Part shown: piece after piece, positions 11,901 to 24,900 of the stretch
Layout: each line of letters starts with the position of its first letter
How positions within the stretch are numbered: the stretch's first letter is position 1
Assembly: GCF_900496995.4 (NCBI RefSeq)
Contig: NC_044029.1
Span: 1,240,001 to 1,304,000, forward strand
From: Aquila chrysaetos chrysaetos
Lineage: Eukaryota > Chordata > Aves > Accipitriformes > Accipitridae
Length of the DNA: 64,000 bases
Direction of reading: 5' to 3'
The notes under the pieces: model-generated
Databases searched by the model: none
Told to the model about the DNA's origin: nothing
What the model saw: only the letters and a program-made list of their open reading frames with translations
Made by a program: the position numbers and the translations under genes

Positions 11901-14900
11901 TCTCCACAATACTGAGGGGAAAGGGAAGCCCCTCATCCTGCCTTCTGTCAGCTCGCATCCGGCACCTCCTCCCCTTGAAAACAAGCCCAGCCTCCCTGGC
12001 CAGCTCAAAATGTTTGGGCCAAGTACATCACAAATTCAAGTCAGAGATAACACAACGGGGGACAAAACCCAAACTAAAGCAACGAACAAGAGATTGCCTC
12101 TCCACGAGATTCTGCCTGTGATTTCTACCTCGGATGCTCCATCACAGTGACTAAGCCTACCAAAGCTGCATTGCAGAAGCCTTTGAGCACACGGATTAAT
12201 TAAGGCAGATCCCCTGGTTCCACAGCCAGCGCTGTCTGTGCCCAGGGCATCCTCAGTGCAGCACTCTGGGGCTGTCCATGCTGTGCAAGCCCTGGAGAGA
12301 ACTGCAGAGAAGCTGGAGGAGGAGGAGGAGGCTTTTCCTGTGGCTGCATTGCGGCTCCCAAGGTTGTTGGTTAGGTGCAGAGTTCTAGAAGGTGCAGAGG
12401 GAATTAAACTCCCCAGTGTACATAATGAAGCTCCTGAAAAGCTGTCCCTATAATTAGCTGTGTACACAGCGAACACAGCCACCGGGGAACATTGCTTTTG
12501 CTCGCAGGCTTGTTTGCAGAACCAGAGCTTCATTCATGTCCTGTTTTGTTTCCCCCCAGCACTGAGGAAGAGTCACGTCGCTGTGCCCAATTCCTGCAGC
12601 TGTTGTGTCCGCACAGGGCCAAGGCACAAACCTCAGACACCCATGCAGCAGGCCAGTTCCCCCCACACTGTTTTGTCTGGACCACAGAGGTGTGTGACAC
12701 TGGAAATGTCTACGACGCCAAAGCTCCTCGCAGGTCTTCCCACTCTACCTTACTGCAGAGAAAGCAGTACAACCCTTCCTAGGGAGGAATGAGCTATAGC
12801 CATAAAAAGCAGCAATTTTCCCACTGAGGGAAAGCAAGCGGGGCTCTTGCTAGGAGATACAGCCCTGCATGTTCCAGGACTGGTGTAAAACCAGGAGTTC
12901 AAAACCATTACACACCACTGACATGGGGATGTTGGAAGGCAGGTGTGAGTGCTCTGCCAGGGCTCTGGGCCAAGTGTGAGGCAAGCCATCTCTGATCCTC
13001 AGAGCTGTAGTGTGTGACAGAGTCTGGGATGAGACCCCGTGGCTCCCCAGTGTTTCAGAGGGGCTGAGCCCTGTGCTCACACCTTCACACAGCCATAGGG
13101 TCAGAGACAACTGATCCTCCCACCACCATGCCCCTCGCACAGGGCACACACAGGCCTGGCAAGCCTCATGCATTGCACAGAGAACTCCAACACCAAAGAC
13201 GAGGCTTCATTCCTGCTCTTCCAGTCCAGCACTGCAACCTCTGCCCACACGCAGGGGCTGAACCAGCAGCCAAAAGCAGTGAGACACTCTGACACCTTAG
13301 ACCCTTCCTCCCTCATTGGGGCTCAGCCTCCTGCTCCCAGCATCTTTCCTGTACTTCTACAGCCCTTCTTCAATGCACAAAAGCCACAAGAGCATCCAGC
13401 AGGATTCAGGCATATATATTGCCACTAGACACATGCTCATCCAAGAGGTCATCTGATGCAGACAGTTCTCTTCCCTGGCCCTACCAATGGTGAGGGCACG
13501 CATTGCTCTGCCCACCACCACCATCTCCTGGGTGAGCTCACCAAGCAGGAGAGACGCTGCCGCGCAGCCACGTGATGATAGCAGGCAAGGTCCCCCGTGC
13601 CAAGGACTGCCAACAAGAAGCAGTCTTCACTTGCAGCTCCAGGACTAGCATGTAAATCCAATGCACCAAACACAGTGGCAGGTATGTGACCCACCCTGAA
13701 CAGTCTCATGCTTCAGAGTAAAAGACACTTAAGAGATCTGCAGTGGTGGCTCACTCCAGCTGTTATGTGAACACTACAGCCATGGGCCAAACCATATGGC
13801 TTTGTAGGCTCCAGCTGATGACGGTAATATCTCCACTTCTGGGACTACATGCTAGTGGCAGAAGGTCACTGTGAAATGGCTGCTCAGAAGACAGGACACC
13901 CGAGTACAACAGTTTTATGGGCTAAGGGCAGGTGCCTCCACTTTTACCAGCCTCAAGAAAGAAACATGCAGCATGTAATGCCCCAAACCCACCTCTCCCT
14001 TGACATCTTCAGTGTCATTACCTAGCTGCATCCAGAAGCAATACCACAGGTTCTCATAAGGCCACATACAAACCAGAAGTTAGGGAGCACTCAGCTGTGA
14101 CAAGGGGAGAACTGAACAGACAGAGGTTTGCCTCTCTCTCCTCTCCCTCTTGTCCTGCTCTTTTCTGAACTGCCTCATTTAGGAAACAATTCTTGGCTAT
14201 TGCATTGACCATGGAGCTTCTGAGACCCCCTATTGCCTACCGCCCTGCCTCTTAGGGGAGAGCTCCCTGTGCACAGAGAGTTTCCCAGCCTTGCCAACAC
14301 AAGGGACAATCCTGAATACAATGTTTTGGCCATACCACTCTTCCTTGGAAATGTGCAGCAATTTTGATCCCCCATACCGACTGTTACAGCATTGGGCTTG
14401 CTTTAGGTAAGCAGAGGAGAAGGGAGGGTAGAGCACTAAAGGAGGTAAGTCCAGCTGCATGGCAGACAGAGCCTTGGGGAGATGAAAGACATCAGCTTGA
14501 TCCACATGGAAGAGGCAAGAGCTAATGCAGGGCTGGTACCTGCCTCTCTATTGTACTGAGAGCCCCCCCACCGTGGCCCTCATCGTGGTGGCTGGCAGTT
14601 ACTTTGCATCCCTTCCAGCTCCTGACTTCTCCCTCTGTGGTGGGGATCTGCGTTTGCCTCATTCACAAGAACAACTTCTTTTTATTTCCAGTTCTTCACC
14701 TTGGGCTAATCTCTGAGAAAGGGCTGAGGTCTCTCAGCTCTACACCTCCTAGGCTCCCTCTCCCAAGCCAAGTCTCTCAAGCCCTGAGAGACAATGAAGT
14801 CACTGTTTGACAGGAGCATCCATACTTCATGCCAAAGGATGCTGAGCCAAGTATGAGGCAAGCCTACTGCATGCATGTAGTACAGCAGAACGGGGATGGC

Positions 14901-15394
14901 TCATACACCTCGCCTGCAAAGTCTCCATCCCCCATACGCCAGCACTGGGACCTCTGAGGGATGTCTGAGGTCAATACACAGACATTAGCCTTTTCCTCTA
15001 ATGCAATGTGGAGATATCCCCTATCTTGCAATGTAACTTTCTACTGCCCTTCTGCCACAGCTCCCATTCCTCTTAGCCTCAATCTGCATCTTAGGCTCAT
15101 TCGTTTTTGCTGCACCAGCTCAGACCTGCTTTACCCAGTGCTATTGTGACCCCAAACCTTCATAGAAATCTCTCATCCTGGTGGAAATATCTCTTGATGA
15201 TGGGTCCAGTTTCAAGGGGAATGATCCTTAGCAACCAATCTGACTGGTTAGGCATTGCAAGCCTGGTTAAATTCAGAGAAAGGAGATTTTTGAGCTTGCT
15301 TACTCAGAAATACACACGCTTTGTCCTTAAGTGAAAGACACGAGGAGTGGGAAATCACATATTTGCATAAAAATTCAGGCTATTCACTTTCTGC
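8914..15394. other. Gene-free region downstream of ERP27
   Basis: I looked for the exons of MGP, the expected next gene on this side by synteny, and did not find its conserved C-terminal coding block on the minus strand. No other coding exon or RNA gene is supported. MGP may lie just outside the window. Confidence 0.55.
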
Positions 15395-15400
15395 TTTATT
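15395..15400 (-). terminator. ERP27: Probable ERP27 polyadenylation signal
   Basis: AATAAA on the minus strand, about 456 bp below the ERP27 stop codon. It is the first canonical signal I see downstream and gives a 3' UTR of roughly 480 nt. Confidence 0.6.
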
Positions 15401-15855
15401 TAGTAAAATAAATGGAAAAGTTCATGTGACGTCAAGCAACCAATCTGTTCATAGTGTCAGGAGAGGCTGACAGTGGATCCCAGCATGGCACCAAAAGCAA
15501 AGAGAATGAAGGAAACAGATCTCTGGGAACTACAAGCTTTATCTCTGATATTGCCATTTTGCTATATCACTCTTTGCTCCAACAGAGGCGGCATGGAAAG
15601 ACACAGTGTAGGGCAATACCAGAGCTCCTGGAGTACTGAGAAAAGAGAGCTGGAGCCAGCAAATGAGAAGGGAGAAGAGATTCCTCGAGAGGACAGACAG
15701 CATATACATACAAAGCATGGAGATGGGAATCCGTGACTGACTTGGCCCCTTAATCTTACTATCCCAGGAATTCCTGAGCTGCGGGGCTCAGTGAACTCTT
15801 CATACACCAGAAACAGATGACTCTGGGCAGAGTCATCCTGTCGTCTGACAAAGAA

Positions 15856-15900
15856 TCAGAGCTCCTCATTGAGGGTCTTCTCTTCAGGTTCATCTTCTTT
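15856..15900 (-). CDS. ERP27: ERP27 coding exon 7 (C-terminus, ER retrieval signal)
   Basis: 45 bp including the TGA stop, acceptor TGTTTTAG|AAAGAA. It codes KEDEPEEKTLNEEL. The acidic tail ends in NEEL, a KDEL-like ER-retrieval tetrapeptide (human KVEL). The short acidic tail and position match the last exon of the human gene. Confidence 0.9.
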   Translation of the reverse strand, partial: KEDEPEEKTLNEEL

Positions 15901-18900
15901 CTAAAACACATTAGAGGCATGAAATCAGTTTTGATGTTGCTCAGTTTCTTAGCATAGTGATAAAAGGAAACAAACCAACTTAAACGCCTCCCTCTGCTGT
16001 CTGTGCCACTGCTCTGCCTATCCCATTTCAATTGCACAACACAGGCTCCTGACACACAAAGCCTCTGTGCTATAGGAAGATGAGCTTTGACAAAGAGAGT
16101 ACTCTTAACACTGAATGAACAGGGAGGTTAAATTGTCCCTCTCCCAGCAGAGACCTCTGGTAGAGTCCTGACTGGTATACTAGTCTGTGCACTCTGTTCT
16201 GTGGCCTTCTTGATAGATTTCCTGCCTATCCATGCCACTGTCTCTCTGATCCTCTCCTATGGGCTGCCAGCCACCACCCCCATTCTCAGTGTTCAAAAGC
16301 ACCCTTCACTCTGTCTCCCCAGCTGCTGTTCCCAGAACATAGATGCTTTGCTGAGACCTTCATACAGTTGCAGAGGTCAGTGAAGTCTTCTTGCTGTAGA
16401 CTAGAAGGTAGAGGTCAATGAAGAAACAGGCTCTGCAAAGACATCTATCTCTGCTCTGCTCTAGGTCTAATGCTTTTCTGATATTCAGGTGCAAATGAAA
16501 ATGAAAGAGGAGGTGGCAGGAGTGGGGGGGAGTTCAAGGAACTGAAGTCATTTTCTTCAAGAGCCTTGTGAGCAACAGCATCATCCTACAAGATCCCAGC
16601 TTCCTGTAGACTGTACAGGAGACTCCCTTTACCTTCTGCATTCTTTGTAAGAAACGATTACAGAAGTCCTGTACACGCTCAACAGAGACTTCATCCAGAG
16701 TCAACACATCCTGCTTCTCATCTGGTGTGTTGAATATAGCCAGAGCTGGCAGCTGGGACTTCTTCAGTTTGAAGAATGACACTGTTTGTTCATTGCTCTT
16801 CAAATTGCTGTCTACCAGGATAAAAAGAATCTGCGATGGAAATAGGAAAGGAAACGTGAGCAAAACAGAGACTGAGAGAAAGAACAGATCCCCAGACAGT
16901 GATCATAGGAAGATTAACAGTGATATTTTTATAAAGAGGTAGACTCTCTTAGGACAACAATTTCCTCTGCCACTAACTCCTCATGCAGTGCATTTTTCTG
17001 TATTTTATCAAGTCCAGACTTACACTACCAAACAAAATGTTTTCTTTCACCTTCTTTAACAATATATCTCCAGTATGGCAGGAAGGCAGTCTCCATTTCT
17101 ATTCTCTTAATAGATGAGGAAACAAGATGTCTTTTATCTTAGTGGCACATGTAAAAGAAGCTGACTCCTCTACTTGCATGTTATTTGGATAAGATGCTTA
17201 CATCCATGCAAGACCCAGAGTGGCAGAGTAAAAAGGTGTTTTGCTGTGTGGAAAATCAAACTCAATTGCAAGAATGTGGGAGTGAAGTATAGGGCAGCGG
17301 GAGCCTGCAAGGATAAGAACATGAGAATACCAAACACAAAGGACGTATTTAAGTGAGCTGCAGTGAATAGAAATGAAGATGCAATCATTTCAGAAACAGG
17401 AGTCGTTGGCAAGACACTAATGTCCATATAGCCCAGCTCAGCGGAGGGTTGTTCAGACCTGGGGAGAGAAGCCCAACAATGAATAAGCCGGGATGAGAAT
17501 GACCTACAGTTTTCTGGGCTCCCAAATAGTCTTAAAGAGCAAGATCAAGATATGGATTAGGATTCTGCTGGGATGATTCAATAGTATGGATTTATCAGAA
17601 TTGGTGACCAACTCCATGATTTTATTTTAAGAGTAAAGTTCAACTGAGATCTTACAGGTGCAGTAGGAATTGGTACAAATTTAAAATTTTGGAATCTGAA
17701 AGATTATCAATAAAATATACAGCTATCTCAAAAATCTTTGTTAAATTATCTGTAAATACTAAACACAAACATTACATATAAATTTTATAAGAGAAAGTAA
17801 ATACAGCAACTGAACAATTTAATCAGTGACTGATTAAATGCAATCCCTTGGCAGGTGATATCCAAGACAATGAAACAAACATCCAGCTAACGTGTCATTT
17901 TGTCTTCTCTTTATCCTGTGCAGTCTACTGGGCCTAGCATCTTCAAGGTACCTATAGACATGGATATGACTTAACTTACACAAGGAAAAAAGAGAATTTA
18001 AAAAAGAAAAATAATGCAATGTGAAGATGATGTGCCCAGTTCCCAGGCTGTGACTCATGTTTTTCTTTCTTTTCAATCAGGAACACTCAACTTTTTTCTT
18101 CTCTAAAAATAAACTTGGTAAATCTCAAATTCTTTACTTTATTAAATTTATGTTCTATAAAAAACCAAATACATCTGGAAATTTTCCTAGGCAACAGCCT
18201 ATGGGAAGGAGGGATAGTTAGGTTGGTGTAAGGTTTAACTGCAGTTTATCACTGCAATACAGAAGCAGGAACGACACTTTCAATGGATATGTGATATTTA
18301 CCACTTGCAGTCTCTTCCAAAAGTCAACTGTGCCCCAAGGGCAACAAGCTAGTGAGCACACAGGCTGGGGGGAACTTCTCCTAGAGTGCCAAATTCATCC
18401 TTTCGCAGGATAAAACACGAAGCTAGAGAAGGGTTACAAATCTAAGGGTCAGAGGTCTAAGGACCTGATCTAACAGGCTTTCAGCTGGAGCAGCAATGCT
18501 TATGTTTTAGGGCTCTCCTTCCAACTGGCAAGCTGGAAACAGAGGCTGGTGTTGGAGGGAAGCACTTTCAGAGGGTTGGTACAGGAAATGGTATCACATT
18601 TTCACCAGTTCATTCACCAGCTTTTGTTTTTCTCTGTGAAAAATCCACTAGACAACAACAATTTTTTAATCAAATGTTAAACAAGAAGTTAATAAAAAAA
18701 AAACATTTAGAATACCTAGGTTGTTAAATGCTGTCACTTTCTATACAAAATCTCCTCCACCTTTAAAACAGATGAATAGCATTTTAAAATGGTAATATAA
18801 ATAAATGTTAGTCAACATTCTTCACTTTATCAAGCTTCCAGCCTTTGTTAAAAATCCCAAAACTAAAAAAGCTGTACATAAGAATAAAAAGGTTGGGGTT

Positions 18901-21900
18901 TAGAACTCCAAACACCTTCTTCCTTATCGAAGAAAGCAAAAACACACAAACAACTGGCCCCTCAGCTAGAAAGGCTAAGATATCATCATTCACAGTTCCT
19001 GACTTGGATGTCTCTAATGACTCACATTTGGCTCACAGAGTTATAGGGTGCCAAAGTACAGCAAAAGTTTCCTTCCCCTCTTATATTCCAAAAAATACAG
19101 GAGAGACGGCAATTGTGTTTGTCCACTATTGCTCGAAAGAAGACACCTTAATGCCTATCATATGCGTTTTAGAATGACACATCCCTGGTAGGTGCTGTGA
19201 TGTGGGATGAATCCTCCTTCAGCAAAAGGACAGGCCACGCACCCTACACTGGACGTCCTCCAGGAGTCCTGCCAAGGCCTGTGTGGCCTCAAAGTCACAC
19301 CTGCGAGGCAGTCTGTAAGGTCTGTTGGTACCGAGGCCACAAGCACTGGAAGCCTGCTCCCCTCAGCAGCTGGAAACCAAGCAGGTTTCTCAATGGGGAC
19401 ACTTCCACGAAAGATGCCACCTGGTGGAAATGGCATTTTCTCATGAGGAATTTATTTTGTTCAAAGATTCCTGGCCAGCCCTAATCATAAAGAATGAAAG
19501 CAGTGACCATGGTAAATGATACTGACCATGAGACAAGATTCACCTTGCTTAACTTCTGCCATCTAGATCTTAGTCTTGTCTCGGCCAGCCGTCTGGGTAA
19601 CCTCTACAATGAACAGTGACAGGAACTTTATCCCACCTATTTTAGAAGGGAAGGAAGGACGTGCCTGTCCTTCTCCACCAGCGCTGAAAAGAGCCTAAAG
19701 CCTTTGCTCAGATAACTTACCAAAGCTATAATTCACCAAAACAAATCCCACTTATGATGCCAACTCTCACATCACTGCTAGAAACCAGGTAGTTCCATCC
19801 CAAACAGAAAGTTCATTTTCTATTTCATACTATCCTGTACAATAGCTGTTTTTTTCTTTCTGAAACCACTTCCATGAAATTGTTTCATTTTGTAGCCATC
19901 TTCCTGCCTGTGTTCAGAGGTCTGCTGCTACAGGCAGTGAAGGATCTCCTGCATGGATGAGGAAGTCCTGACACAAATTCTCCCCTCCACACATGGTATT
20001 ATCTGTGCACTGCCACCTGCAATAAGGTCTCTTTCAGAAAATTTTGTACACTGGTGCTGTCTTGGTGTCTTGACAACTTGATTCCTAGCCCAGTGCTTTT
20101 AGAACATTGAGTTCCTGGTAAATACTAAGATATGGAATGATGTTACTGCCCAAGGAATTAAAGTTAACTGAAAAAAGTACTGCAATAGTAGAAAACAATT
20201 TGATGTTGCTTAGTTTTTCCTCTAACAAAGACAAACAGGAAGGATGATCAAGCCTCATATCCAGTGTTTGACTTTGAACTTCACGGAGCTGCAACTTTCA
20301 TTCTTGGAGGAGATTTTAGAAGCAAAAAGATCAAATTCTGAAGTTTGAGTAATTTCATACATAGCTTACATAGTACATCAAAGCAAAATGAAAACATCAA
20401 TCATGAATTAAAAAAAAAAGCAAGCTATAAAAACAACTTTACTGCAGATATCTGTTAAGTGACATAGACCATCCATATTTACAGGTTCCCCTATTTATGG
20501 CTAAAAGAGGCATCTCTAAAGATTATCTCTCTCAGTTCTGGAGCCATCAATGCCTGACAAGAAAAATAAAAAGTCTATGAATGACTCTCTGCAAGAGAAA
20601 GGGCACTGTCCTTTCGTTTCCATGGAAGAACACCTGAAGGACTCTCAGGAGTTTCTGAGAACCCAGTTCTAAATGGGCATACATATAAAGTAAAAGGGAC
20701 TTTGCAAACATGTCTACCCAAATAATTTTGACATCGTAAACCAGTTATATCAGTTGCAGCAAAAGCTGCTTTTGTTATTCCCAACATCACCTTATTGAAA
20801 CTCTTGCAAACACCCATGAGGTACACCAGATGTAATTGTTATGTTATATTCTGACACTGTGGAAAGAAAACTGAAGATGCTTATGCTAATTTGGCTCAGC
20901 AATGCAAATCCTGACATTTCATTTCCGGTAGAAAGCCTGGACTCTTGGCAGTACTTTCTCAAATAAGCACATATTTGATTGCAGTGGGATCCTTCCAAGA
21001 AGGCTGGTGGATTCGGTCCTGCAGCTGCAGTGCTCTGAGCTCTGCCTGTTCACTGTCACCCACCCACAATTGTTTCTCAAAGTCTGCTACAAAAGTACCA
21101 TATTTCTTCTTATTCTTGTCAGCTCTTGCTGGCTTAGCATCATCTAACATTTGCACTTTCCTTTCCAGCATTTTATAGCCCCCAGGTTCCACGATAAAGT
21201 CTAGAGGAATCTAGACTGCCTTCAGACACTCACTGCTGCTCAGGGTGCAGTTCCGGCTGTTTTCAAATAACAGTCCTCACCATACAGCCTCAGGGATCCT
21301 CCAGCCGAAAATCTCAGCTTCCTCTAAGGCAAAAATGAGAAGATCATAAACCAGAGATGAAGGGACCATAACCCAGGAACTGGTAGGTGAATCACTTCCT
21401 CATGATCCATTAATAGTTGAACTCAATGATCTTAAGGGTCTCTTCCAACCTCAATGATTCTATGATTCTACAACTGTCTTCATTCTTTGGGGTCAGTCAC
21501 TCAGCAGCAGCAGTTCCTCTTCATCACTCCATCAATCCAAGCAACAAGTTTCTCTTCTCCCTCCAGCTGGCGACGACAATGACAAGGACTCCTCTTCCCT
21601 CAGAGTGCAGCAGAGATGGGTGAAAGGATCAGTACCCCTTCTCCTGCTTGGGAACCCTCTCAAGGCTCTGTTTGTCTTCTGCACTGGCTTGTAGAGAAGT
21701 TGCAACACACGCCGTGTCTCCCCACTCTGTTCTGGCACTCTGCAATCACTGTACAGTGCTGCTGGATGCCGTGGTACATGTTCACAGGGAGCCTGAACAC
21801 CTCTCCACTGCACAGCAATGATTCCTTGCTCAAACCAGTGACAGCACTAATCCCGCAGCACAAACAAGCCTTTCACCACCAGCCACAGGCTATGAATTAT

Positions 21901-24900
21901 TCACTGGTAATCCTGAATAAAATTCAAGTCAAGAATCTTGCATTTATTCACAGACAACCTGCAAGCCACAAAAAGGCAAAATCTACTCAATACTTTACTT
22001 GTTTTGAAGTAAACCTGAGTTAACTTGGTAGTCCTGACAACAGATAATTCCACCTAGGGAAATTAGCCAGCAGAGATTTCCATGGTATTGTGCAGTGGCT
22101 GCTTCTGGTACTGAAACTAATTCATGTCTTTCTACATGACAGAGCAATGGAGACAAACCTAAGTGGGCATACTGCTCTGCTTACTCCTTAGTATCCAGAT
22201 CTAAGACCCAAACAGCGGGATCCTAGCTCTCTCTTATTTCTTTGCAAGAGGGCAATTCAAACCACAATTTACTCCTCCAAGTGCCACTCCTTTGGGAAAA
22301 ACAACTTATTAGACTCTAAGTCCCTTCATCTACATGTCCTGCAGTACCACTCCAGTCAGGTGGAAATAATTAGTCAAATCCCCACATATTTAATCTCTGT
22401 ATTATATTCTTGCAAACTTCTATACTGATTGGGTGGGAAACTTGCCTGTATGAATTAAAAAAAAAATTAGATTTGGCTTGCTGGCAATTCATAAATTATC
22501 TGGACTTCAGTACAACATTTTACCCAATGTTTTGTGAAGTATTCCTCACATTTGCTCAGATCTGGGCATGTCACATGAAGAGAAAACTGCCTGCAGTCAC
22601 ATCAGCAAAGGAGAGTGATGCTAAACAGCAATGCACTGTGTTAGAAGAATTAGCTGCCTGGGGAGAGCCTGGTATCAGACTCTGCTGCTTATGGACAACA
22701 GGGATAATGGTGTCGTTATAGCACACACCTCACATGAGACGGTAGGAATTTTTCAGGTAAATGAGTTCTCTTTTATCACTATGTATTCATCGAAGCAAAA
22801 CACTTTTCGAGAGACCTTTTGACTTTGATGGCTGGTTTATGCCTGGTCTCTTGCCGATGGGTGGGACAGATGGCAAGGTCCAAAGTAGTCCTGCCATAAA
22901 CAAACGTCAGGACTTCTGAGGGTGCACAGTTCTGAGGTGGCCCCTCCATTCGAAGATGAGGATATACTTGATTAATTTAATCTGACCCGTCAGTACCACA
23001 AACAGATGCATGCCGATGTTCATGTTCTTAAACCCCAACTCCTTCCAGCTCCACTCTTCTCCCAGGAAGATCTCTTCCACTGCCTCTCAGCTTAGCCTTC
23101 TCTGCTGCTGTGATCCTCTGCCCCCTCCCATCTGCTGTTCTCCCTTGCCCCAAATGCCTTCCTGTTGCTCCCAATCCTCCTCTGCTTGCCAGTTCCTTCC
23201 TCTGTTCCCTGGACACAAATTCCCCTGTAATCCAGCTGCTGGCAGAGAATCAGCCATTAGAAGATTTACTGTCTGGGGAGCTCTGCCCACAGAGGGGTGG
23301 GAACCAGGCGGAATTTCTCTGAAAGACTCCATCTATCCCATCACGTTAGTGTGGGAAATCCGACAAACCCATTTGCAACTCCTTTAAAATTGCTATTTCC
23401 CCAGGATCCAACCAGAAGGCTAAGGGTTAAGAAGCACCGCAACATTAATTGCTGTCTTATATAATGCTCCTTGGCATCTTGCAGGCTGTACATACAACAT
23501 CACCTCTCACACCAGTGGAATGCAACCATCACCAGACTGAAGTGCAGCAGCTGTTTGTCTTCTCCCAGTGCAAGGGAACAAAACTGGACCAGAGGCAAGG
23601 AAGTACATAATGTCCCACTGAGGGAGTACAGGAGTAGGATACAGAGGATATTTTCCCCACAAAGAGGCAAAATGGCAAAAGGTGAACAGATCCAACCCCT
23701 CCACTTAATTACCCAGCTAATCCTCTTTTTCTGCCACTTGGCTTTTGCTCCCCTAATGCACAGAGAAGGAGATTATGCCCTCCCCATCCACGGAAGCAAT
23801 CACTGTTCTCCCTTTTTTCTCCCTAACGGCTCCCTTTCCTCTCTGTTTGGACTTACCTTCCCCTTGAAGAGCTCCGCTGCCGCCCGATATCTGCGCATTC
23901 GCTCGGGGTGCCTTGGGGACATCTTGTCTGTGATCAGGAGGAGGTGAAGCTGGAGTGAACTCTGCATCACACCTATTGCTGTCTGCAAAACACACACAGA
24001 CAAGGAGATTGAGAACATTCAATCTGCATTGGATGCACTGCCAGAAGGAATCAATCCTCATGTCTCAGCTAAGATTTCTTTGCAAATCAGCTTCGCAAAC
24101 AGGACAGCTTTCTTTAAAGGAGGAGGGATCCAATCTGGGTTCTTTGTGGAAGCGCTTAACCTCCTGGCTTTGCTTATTCCCGAGATGAGGGTCTGAAGAC
24201 CACAAGGGCTCATCCCTGGCCCTCAGGATAGTCAGTGACTAGGCAGGGGAACTGCCTGGATACAGCAAGCTGAAGTCTAGAGGGGCAAGGAAGTGGAGAG
24301 GGAAGTCCAGCAAACACTGAACATCAGGGTGCCCTGAATCACTGAGGTCCAGCACTTGGCTGAAATGGGAGCAAGAAAGCGGGAATGATTTGTGGTGTCA
24401 GGGTTGGTGTCTCCCCTTATTTCCTTTCTTTAGGGTTAAGCTGTGCACAGGATGGGGATGAGTCCAGAGTTTCAGCAACCCCCGGGCCTGGGCATTCCAG
24501 AGTGCTGAGGGTTAAAATTGCAGTCCCACACTGGGAGAAGACCTGGAGCCGGCTGTCCCTCGTCCCCTGGGCAAGGGCCAAGCAGTCAGCACACACTGGC
24601 CCTCTGTGAGGAGACAGGTCTGGCGCTGCCCAAGAAGCCGCTGCACCATCTCCAGGCACTCACTCACTCACTCACTCGTCATCTCGCTTCTCCTTCCACC
24701 CGCTTCCTGCAGCCTCTCCCTCAAACTAAACAGCAGCTGGGCCAGACCTGCTGCCTCCCCTGTACCACCAAAACCACGGAGGCACAGACCATGCAGCTCC
24801 CTGCCAGCCGGAGAAGAAAGTTTCCACACGCTCCAGGAGTAATAAGGAAGGGGTCGGGGAGTGCATGCCAGCAAGGGCCATGCACTGCAAAGCATCTAGT

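Larger units (their letters stand above)
16831..23856 (-). other. ERP27: ERP27 intron between coding exons 5 and 6 (7 kb)
   Basis: The largest ERP27 intron, generally AT-rich. It contains a CR1 3' end near 21413-21470 and a protein-like disrupted frame at 20959-21275 (separate entries). Nothing else was recognised. Confidence 0.85.

Noticed and set aside
8914-15394. Search for MGP, the next gene expected by synteny
   Set aside because: No minus-strand exon resembling the conserved MGP C-terminal region was found; the gene is probably outside the window.
18845-19177. 110-codon plus-strand frame in the ERP27 intron with some coding-like composition
   Set aside because: It starts from a non-ATG codon in AT-rich DNA, has no recognisable homology and no splice sites.
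24657-24677. Tandem CACT units as a possible CRISPR-like or regulatory array
   Set aside because: It is a simple microsatellite of about five units within an intron.
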